A DNA stretch of 34,525 nucleotides from a bacterium (GTDB lineage: Bacteria > Oederibacteriota > Muellerivitia > Muellerivitales > Muellerivitaceae), in contig DASZRK010000042.1 of assembly GCA_035549195.1 (NCBI GenBank), positions 1 to 34,525 on the forward strand. Direction: 5' to 3'. The notes beneath the pieces were generated by a model. It was not told the origin of the DNA, made no database searches, and saw only the letters and a list, made by a program, of their open reading frames with translations. Made by a program: the position numbers and the translations under genes. Each line of letters starts with the position of its first letter. Positions within the stretch are counted from its first letter, which is position 1. Shown here piece by piece: positions 30,476-34,525 of the stretch.

Positions 30476-31447
30476 GTGAGGCCGAAAGTCCTCATCACCA
30501 GCAAGATCCCTTCCGTTGCTTTTACCCGCCTGAAGAGCCGTTTTCAGGTCACTTGGAACAAATCCCAACTGACCGAAGACCAACTTGCCGCCCGCATTCG
30601 TCCTTACCATGCCCTTTTATCCACATTGGCTGACCCCATCACCGCCCGTGTACTTCAACAAGCGCCCCAACTTCGGTGCGTCGCCAATTACGCGGTCGGC
30701 TTCAATAACATCGACCTGGATGAAGCTAAAAAGCGTGGAATATGGGTGACCAACACCCCCGATGTCTTGACCGAAGCGACCGCCGATATCGCTTGGGCCC
30801 TGATCCTGGCCTGTGCCCGGCGTCTTCCCGAAGGGGAAGAAATGATCCACCGCGGCCGCTTCAAGGGCTGGCATCCCTTGATGCTGCGGGGATTGGACCT
30901 GGAAGGGAAGACCTTGGGGCTCTTTGGCTTTGGCCGTATCGGCAAGGCAACCGCCCGTCGGGCCAAGGGTTGGAATATGCGGATCCTTTACCACCAACGG
31001 AACAAGGAAAAGGGAAGCGTCGAAAAAGCCTACGGGGCCAGGTTCGTTACATTCCAAACACTCCTCAAAGAGTCCGACATCCTCAGCCTTCATGCACCCT
31101 TGACCCCCGAGACCTTCCACCGGTTCACTTCAAGTGAATTCCGGAAAATGAGACCCAATTCCATATTCATCAATACATCGCGTGGCGCTCTCCACAGCGA
31201 AAAGGACCTGATCCTCGCCCTGAAAAAAGGACCCCTTTTCGCAGCCGGGTTGGACGTCTACGAGAAGGAACCTAAGATCGAGAGGGGACTGCTGGACCGG
31301 CCCAACGCCGTCCTTTTGCCCCATCTAGGAAGTGCCACCTTGAAGACGCGTGACCGGATGGCCGAGCTTTGTGCCGAAAATATCCGCAGGGTCCTCTTGG
31401 GTCACCGCCCTTTGACCCCCATTTTCAATATAAAATCAGGCAAATAG
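30476..31447 (+). CDS. D-isomer-specific 2-hydroxyacid dehydrogenase (glyoxylate/hydroxypyruvate reductase-like)
   Basis: A 323-residue NAD(P)-dependent dehydrogenase. The substrate domain has NYAVGFNNIDLDEAKKRGI and the NTPDVLTEATADIAWALIL signature. The Rossmann motif is GLFGFGRIGKATARRAKGWNM, and the catalytic triad is Arg236 (NTSRGAL), Glu265 (DVYEKEP) and His283 (LPHLGSAT). NTPDVLTEATAD with these motifs fits glyoxylate or hydroxypyruvate reductases; the exact substrate is not settled. The start is GTG with GAGGG seven bases upstream, overlapping the stop region of the previous gene. Base use from here on is less GC-rich than in the first 29 kb. Confidence 0.92.
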   Translation: MRPKVLITSKIPSVAFTRLKSRFQVTWNKSQLTEDQLAARIRPYHALLSTLADPITARVLQQAPQLRCVANYAVGFNNIDLDEAKKRGIWVTNTPDVLTEATADIAWALILACARRLPEGEEMIHRGRFKGWHPLMLRGLDLEGKTLGLFGFGRIGKATARRAKGWNMRILYHQRNKEKGSVEKAYGARFVTFQTLLKESDILSLHAPLTPETFHRFTSSEFRKMRPNSIFINTSRGALHSEKDLILALKKGPLFAAGLDVYEKEPKIERGLLDRPNAVLLPHLGSATLKTRDRMAELCAENIRRVLLGHRPLTPIFNIKSGK

Positions 31448-31501
31448 AGTTAAAGTAAACCTTAAACAAGATGAAGCAAGTCAGGATTTTTAAGGACTTT
31501 T

Positions 31502-32281
31502 ATGGAGCTTCGTTCAAAGGTCATCGGGACCGGCCGTCCTTTTGTTTTTCTCCACGCCTTCCCTTTATCGCACGAATTATTCGATGATTGGTCCGGGATC
31601 GAAGGATTTGAGCTGATATTGCCGGATTTTCCAGGATTCGGACTGACACCGTTGTACCCAGAAGAACCAACCCTGGATCGAGTAGCCGAGGCCCTCGCGG
31701 AACACCTGAAACACATGGGGATCCATGAAAAGATCGTTCTGGGAGGGATCTCCATGGGCGGTTACTGGGCTTTTGAATTCCTGCGACTCTATCCGGAAAT
31801 GGTCGGAAAATTGCTCCTGGCCTCGACGCGCCCGGGTCCGGACAAACCCGAAGGACGTGCGGGCCGTTTGACGATGGCGGATCGGGTCCTGCAGCAAGGT
31901 ACGGAGTTCATGGTGGACGCTATGACACCGGCCCTTTTGGGTAAAACGACCTTGGCCCAAGGGGACCGAATTACCGGGCGTTTGGCCCAATGGATCCGAG
32001 TGACCCGTCCTGAAGCGGTGGCCGGCGCCCAAAGGGCCATGGCCCAACGCCGTGATCAAACCGAATTCCTTACAAGCCTACAGGTCCCGACCTTGATCCT
32101 AGCGGGCGCCGAAGACACCTTGATCCCGCCCGCAGAGGCCCATCGCATGAAAGAACTCATCCCAAACTCCCAGTTGGTGACCATTGAGAAGGCGGGGCAT
32201 TTGCTGCCCCTGGAAGCTCCCAGAATTTTCCAAAGTTCCATCGAAAGTTTCGTTCGATCTTCGGCCGAAAAAGGCAGTTGA
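31502..32281 (+). CDS. Alpha/beta hydrolase
   Basis: A 259-residue cytoplasmic hydrolase of the alpha/beta fold. The oxyanion region VFLHAFPLSHELFDDW, nucleophile elbow GISMGG with Ser84, Asp205 in GAEDTLIPP and His233 in KAGHLLPLE complete the triad. PDFPGFGLT is the usual second motif. Relatives include esterases, MenH-like and BioH-like enzymes; nothing here separates these. AAGGA lies five bases before the ATG. The 54 bases after the dehydrogenase are AT-rich, and cotranscription is possible. Confidence 0.92.
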   Translation: MELRSKVIGTGRPFVFLHAFPLSHELFDDWSGIEGFELILPDFPGFGLTPLYPEEPTLDRVAEALAEHLKHMGIHEKIVLGGISMGGYWAFEFLRLYPEMVGKLLLASTRPGPDKPEGRAGRLTMADRVLQQGTEFMVDAMTPALLGKTTLAQGDRITGRLAQWIRVTRPEAVAGAQRAMAQRRDQTEFLTSLQVPTLILAGAEDTLIPPAEAHRMKELIPNSQLVTIEKAGHLLPLEAPRIFQSSIESFVRSSAEKGS

Positions 32282-32332
32282 TAACCTGGTATTCCAGCTC
32301 ATCTCTCCCGATCATCACCTGAAAAAACGGCC

Positions 32333-32344
32333 TTTAAATGCAAA
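32333..32344 (+). repeat. Left copy of a 12-base inverted repeat flanking the recombinase gene
   Basis: TTTAAATGCAAA here is the exact reverse complement of 33673-33684, on the other side of the recombinase gene. Both copies are in AT-rich non-coding DNA. Confidence 0.45.
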
Positions 32345-32379
32345 TTCGGCCAAAAACGACGGAGCTCCTGGAGCCTCCG

Positions 32380-32392
32380 GATCTTCAAGATC
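32380..32392. promoter_or_regulatory. Perfect palindrome upstream of the recombinase promoter
   Basis: GATCTTCAAGATC is a perfect 13-base palindrome with one central base, about 38 bases before the -35 box. It could be a binding site for a dimeric regulator, or chance. Confidence 0.3.
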
Positions 32393-32430
32393 TGTCCCTG
32401 CATGGGCCAGATCGAACTTCGATTTTCGCC

Positions 32431-32458
32431 TTGAACCCGTCCAATAACTTTCTATAAT
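32431..32458 (+). promoter_or_regulatory. Recombinase promoter with a consensus -10 box and very short leader
   Basis: TTGAAC (32431-32436), a 16-base spacer and TATAAT (32453-32458) predict transcription from about 32465, nine or ten bases before the ATG at 32475. The bases between (TACCGAAT) contain no Shine-Dalgarno sequence. Confidence 0.65.
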
Positions 32459-32474
32459 TACAGTTATACCGAAT

Positions 32475-33509
32475 ATGAACGACTCCACGAGCCCACATTC
32501 CAGGTCGAACCAGGCCGACCTGCTCTCCTTGCCGCCCTACGATGGCTTCTTGAGCCTTTGTAAGTCGAAGCATACCCGGGACAATTACCAGCAGGATCTA
32601 AAGGTCTTAAAGGCTTTCCTCGAAGGCGCGGGATTATCCGGTCCACCGGAAGCCACCCCGGAACAAATGGTCCGTTTCGCCGCCTCTTTGACCAAGCCTG
32701 GAATAACACCCATGGGCAAACCACGGGGACCCTATTCGACCAGGACCATGAAGCGGATATTGGCCTCCACCCGGTCCTTTTACCGCTATTTGGCCTCCAT
32801 CCAGAGGATCAGCACCGACCCTACGGCCGTTTTCCACAATCTGGCCATCCGGAGTCCACAGCGAAACCCGAGGCCCTTGGCTCCCCAGGATCGGGATCTC
32901 TTGGTCAAGAACCTGAGAACCGGCGCTCTCGAGGACCAAAGGACCAGCTTGACCGTCCTTTTCGGCTACCATTGCGGTCTCAGGGTTTCCGAGATCGCCA
33001 ACCTCAAGACCGAGGACCTGGACCTGACCCGCGGGTTGGTCACCGTCATCGGTAAGGGTGACAAGGAACGAATCGTTCCGATGACCGATGCCCTGATCCA
33101 TCTGATCAAACTTTATTTACGCCAGGAAAGGCCTCCCAGTGCCTATCTTTTTACGAGTCCGCGCCACACGAACAAGGCCATCCATCCTGATTATCTTGAA
33201 GGTTGGGTCAAAAAAGCCGCCCTCTGGGCCGGTTTACCACAAGCCCAGGACCTGACCGTGCATGTCCTCCGACACTCATTTGGGACCCAATTGGCCGAAT
33301 CAGGGGCTAGCGTCTATGAGATCCGGGATTTGATGGGCCATTCCAGTATCACGGTCAGCGAAAATTACGTCAAACTGGCTTCCCAAAGCGCTCAAGCCGC
33401 CCATCGAAAGGCTTTTGGGCAAAAGCTTGCGACACATCCGATGCGGATCGAAGGCCTCTTCGGCATTCGATCCGTTCTGGAGAAATTCCGTGGGCTTCCC
33501 AAGAGCTGA
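32475..33509 (+). CDS. Xer-type tyrosine recombinase
   Basis: A 344-residue site-specific recombinase. The N-terminal SAM-like core-binding domain (about residues 20-125) has KHTRDNYQQDLK and STRTMKRILASTRSFYRYL. The catalytic domain has all expected residues: Arg170 (CGLRVSE), Lys194 (GKGDKER), His263 and Arg266 (HVLRHSFGT), His289 (MGHSSI) and nucleophile Tyr298 (ENYVKLA). It is some 40 residues longer than typical XerC/XerD, with a longer C-terminal tail. It could be the chromosome-dimer recombinase or a mobile-element integrase. It stands alone, with its own promoter, before about 515 bases of AT-rich non-coding DNA that may hold its target site. No other phage or transposon genes are seen. 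Confidence 0.94.
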   Translation: MNDSTSPHSRSNQADLLSLPPYDGFLSLCKSKHTRDNYQQDLKVLKAFLEGAGLSGPPEATPEQMVRFAASLTKPGITPMGKPRGPYSTRTMKRILASTRSFYRYLASIQRISTDPTAVFHNLAIRSPQRNPRPLAPQDRDLLVKNLRTGALEDQRTSLTVLFGYHCGLRVSEIANLKTEDLDLTRGLVTVIGKGDKERIVPMTDALIHLIKLYLRQERPPSAYLFTSPRHTNKAIHPDYLEGWVKKAALWAGLPQAQDLTVHVLRHSFGTQLAESGASVYEIRDLMGHSSITVSENYVKLASQSAQAAHRKAFGQKLATHPMRIEGLFGIRSVLEKFRGLPKS

Positions 33510-33542
33510 ATTCCAAGTCGGTTCTTGGACCTCCACCTCGCG

Positions 33543-33562
33543 CTCAAGTCCCGTTCCACCCA
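33543..33562 (+). other. Fragment resembling the 3' end of a tRNA
   Basis: CTCAAGTCCCGTTCCACCCA, 33 bases after the recombinase stop codon, looks like a tRNA T-loop (TCAAGTC), T-stem and acceptor end. The 5' half of a tRNA is missing upstream and the T-stem does not pair, so it is not a working tRNA gene. It may be a remnant attachment site. Confidence 0.3.
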
Positions 33563-33672
33563 TCGAGATGGCGTTATAACTCTTTATTCTTGAGGCGTTT
33601 ATTGCCAAGGCGAGGGTTCTTTCAGGGCCTCGAAGTGGTATGGCTTTTTTGAGGATGCTTGAATGGTCCAAT

Positions 33673-33687
33673 TTTGCATTTAAATGC
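33673..33687 (-). repeat. Right copy of the flanking inverted repeat, overlapping a palindrome
   Basis: TTTGCATTTAAA (33673-33684) is the reverse complement of 32333-32344. It overlaps the perfect 12-base palindrome GCATTTAAATGC (33676-33687). Confidence 0.45.
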
Positions 33688-33692
33688 CTTTT

Positions 33693-33715
33693 ATTTAAGA
33701 GATTATGTGCGCACA
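33693..33715. other. dif-like motif order near the recombinase
   Basis: ATTTAA, ATTATG and CGCAC occur in this order within 22 bases, the same three blocks and order as in the reverse complement of the E. coli dif site, but that site spans 28 bases. The right part overlaps the palindrome TGTGCGCACA. It is a possible target of the neighbouring recombinase; the spacing argues against a classical XerC/XerD site. Confidence 0.25.
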
Positions 33716-34024
33716 GCAATCTTTGTACTTGGCTTACCTATGCCTAAAAGCGACCCGTTTTAATCCGAAAAGGACCCATCCGAACCCGAGGAAAAAACGA
33801 CTTCCGAGGATCTTAAAAACAAGGCTTTTTTAAACGACCCATTTTTTCTTCGATTTCCACCGCTCAAATTCAAGATGCCTCACTTTCTGAAGAAAAGAAC
33901 GGAATCCACGGTTGAATGACACTAATTTACATGTTCATTCTCATCAAATTCAGCGTGTTAAAGCATCGGTTTAATCAAAAGGGCTTAAAATCGAACGGTT
34001 TCCAGCTAGTTAAAGTTTTACTTG

Positions 34025-34525
34025 ATGGGGGTGAAATTGACCTTTTCTCATCGAACACCGGAAGATTTAACTCCCAATGACTGGGCCCTCAGCCGACCTG
34101 AGGGCGTCCCGATCCTGGATTTGACCCTTTCCAACCCCACGGAATGCGGCCTCAATTATCCTCAAGATCTTTTGGATCCCTTGGTCAAGGCCACTTCCCT
34201 GCGTTATGACCCTCAACCCTTTGGGTCCAAAACGGCCAGAGAGGCCTTGGCTCGCTTTCTTTCACGCAAGGAAAGCCCCGTGGACCCCGAAAACCTTGTG
34301 CTGACCGCCAGCACCAGCGAGGCCTATTCCTTTCTTTTTAAGCTTCTTGCCGATCCGGGAGATCATTTTTTCTATCGGGTCCCGGGATATCCCCTTTTGG
34401 AGCATTTAGCCCGCCTGGAAGGGCTCCAACTGAACCCTTGCCCTTCCCTACCCGAACCAGGATGGCCTTTGGACCCGCATCCGCTCTCCAGGAAACCCCA
34501 AGCCAATTGCCGGGGATTCATTCTG
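34025..34525 (+). CDS. PLP-dependent aminotransferase, class I/II (3' end missing)
   Basis: The first 167 residues of a fold-type I aminotransferase, cut by the window end. Visible family parts are LDLTLSNPTECGLNYP (substrate-binding N-terminal arm with NPTE), LRYDPQPFGSKTAREALARFL, VDPENLVLTASTSEAYSFLFKLLADPGDHFFYRVPGYPLLEHLARLEG, where STSEAYSFLFK is the cofactor phosphate-binding helix start. The catalytic lysine lies beyond the window. The start is probably the ATG at 34025; GTG at 34031 or TTG at 34022 are possible. No Shine-Dalgarno sequence stands before the ATG. Substrate cannot be told from this part. Confidence 0.9.
   Translation, partial: MGVKLTFSHRTPEDLTPNDWALSRPEGVPILDLTLSNPTECGLNYPQDLLDPLVKATSLRYDPQPFGSKTAREALARFLSRKESPVDPENLVLTASTSEAYSFLFKLLADPGDHFFYRVPGYPLLEHLARLEGLQLNPCPSLPEPGWPLDPHPLSRKPQANCRGFIL

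Larger units (their letters stand above)
33510..34024. other. 515-base AT-rich non-coding region after the recombinase
   Basis: No credible gene is found here. The base composition is clearly more AT-rich than the rest of the window, with many A and T runs. It contains a tRNA-3'-end-like fragment, two perfect palindromes (GCATTTAAATGC at 33676-33687 and TGTGCGCACA at 33706-33715), a dif-like motif order, a CCGAGGA direct repeat (about 33787 and 33806) and an A/T-only hairpin near 33820-33835. Confidence 0.7.

Noticed and set aside
33480-33570. A complete tRNA gene after the recombinase
   Set aside because: Only the 3' end resembles a tRNA. No matching acceptor 5' strand, D-arm or anticodon arm was found and the T-stem does not pair.
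33300-33719. A minus-strand frame overlapping the recombinase 3' end
   Set aside because: It overlaps the well-supported recombinase and contains the GGTGLE peptide typical of mis-annotated frames over tRNA-like DNA.
1-34525. CRISPR array, rRNA genes, prophage or transposase
   Set aside because: No regular repeat-spacer pattern, rRNA-like sequence, phage structural genes or transposase motifs were found on either strand.

Overview
The window is GC-rich, gene-dense DNA from a diderm (Gram-negative type) bacterium. Evidence for two membranes: an LptE-type lipoprotein, an Omp85-like outer-membrane barrel with an IRGY motif, a second small barrel-like exported protein, MurJ and many signal peptides. 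Exported proteins carry Thr-Pro linkers and FlgD-like Ig domains with a C-terminal tail resembling type IX sorting domains. This style is common in uncultivated candidate phyla, but I cannot name the phylum from sequence alone. Almost all genes lie on the + strand; only the GPx/BI-1 pair and rpsT are on the minus strand.

Layout. 1-1345: 3' end of a large exported repeat protein. 1400-2783 (minus): Bax-inhibitor-like membrane protein followed by an exported Cys-glutathione peroxidase. 2922-6765: recN, a barrel-like exported protein with a clear terminator, a short N-acetylglutamate-synthase-like GNAT enzyme, and a membrane protein. 6940-14368: housekeeping block leuS - lptE - unknown exported protein - holA, convergent rpsT, then murJ and an O6-alkylguanine-DNA alkyltransferase-like protein; leuS-lptE-holA is an old conserved order also seen in E. 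coli. 14446-17844: signalling pair, a Ser/Thr kinase fused to a six-blade NHL propeller and an FHA-GAF-class III adenylate cyclase. 17911-21163: mutL - miaA - Nudix hydrolase. 21248-23504: two exported proteins of unknown function. 23577-29706: envelope proteolysis block, sppA, a membrane/TolB-propeller protein, and a 1069-residue metalloprotease-propeller-FN3-Omp85-barrel fusion. 29803-32281: exported Thr-Pro-tailed protein, a D-2-hydroxyacid dehydrogenase and an alpha/beta hydrolase. 32475-34024: a Xer-type tyrosine recombinase followed by about 515 bases of AT-rich non-coding DNA with palindromes, a tRNA-3'-end-like fragment and a dif-like motif. 34025-end: start of a PLP aminotransferase.

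The most interesting items are: (1) the metalloprotease-Omp85 barrel fusion, which looks like a type Vd-style autotransporter with a new passenger; (2) the kinase-NHL / FHA-cyclase pair; (3) the recombinase with its odd flanking DNA; (4) promoters that predict leaderless or near-leaderless mRNAs for recN, sppA and the recombinase; (5) short dispersed repeats at gene junctions that supply ribosome-binding sequence or N-terminal codons to the next gene. Promoter, operon and repeat statements come from reading the sequence by eye; no search or folding program was run.
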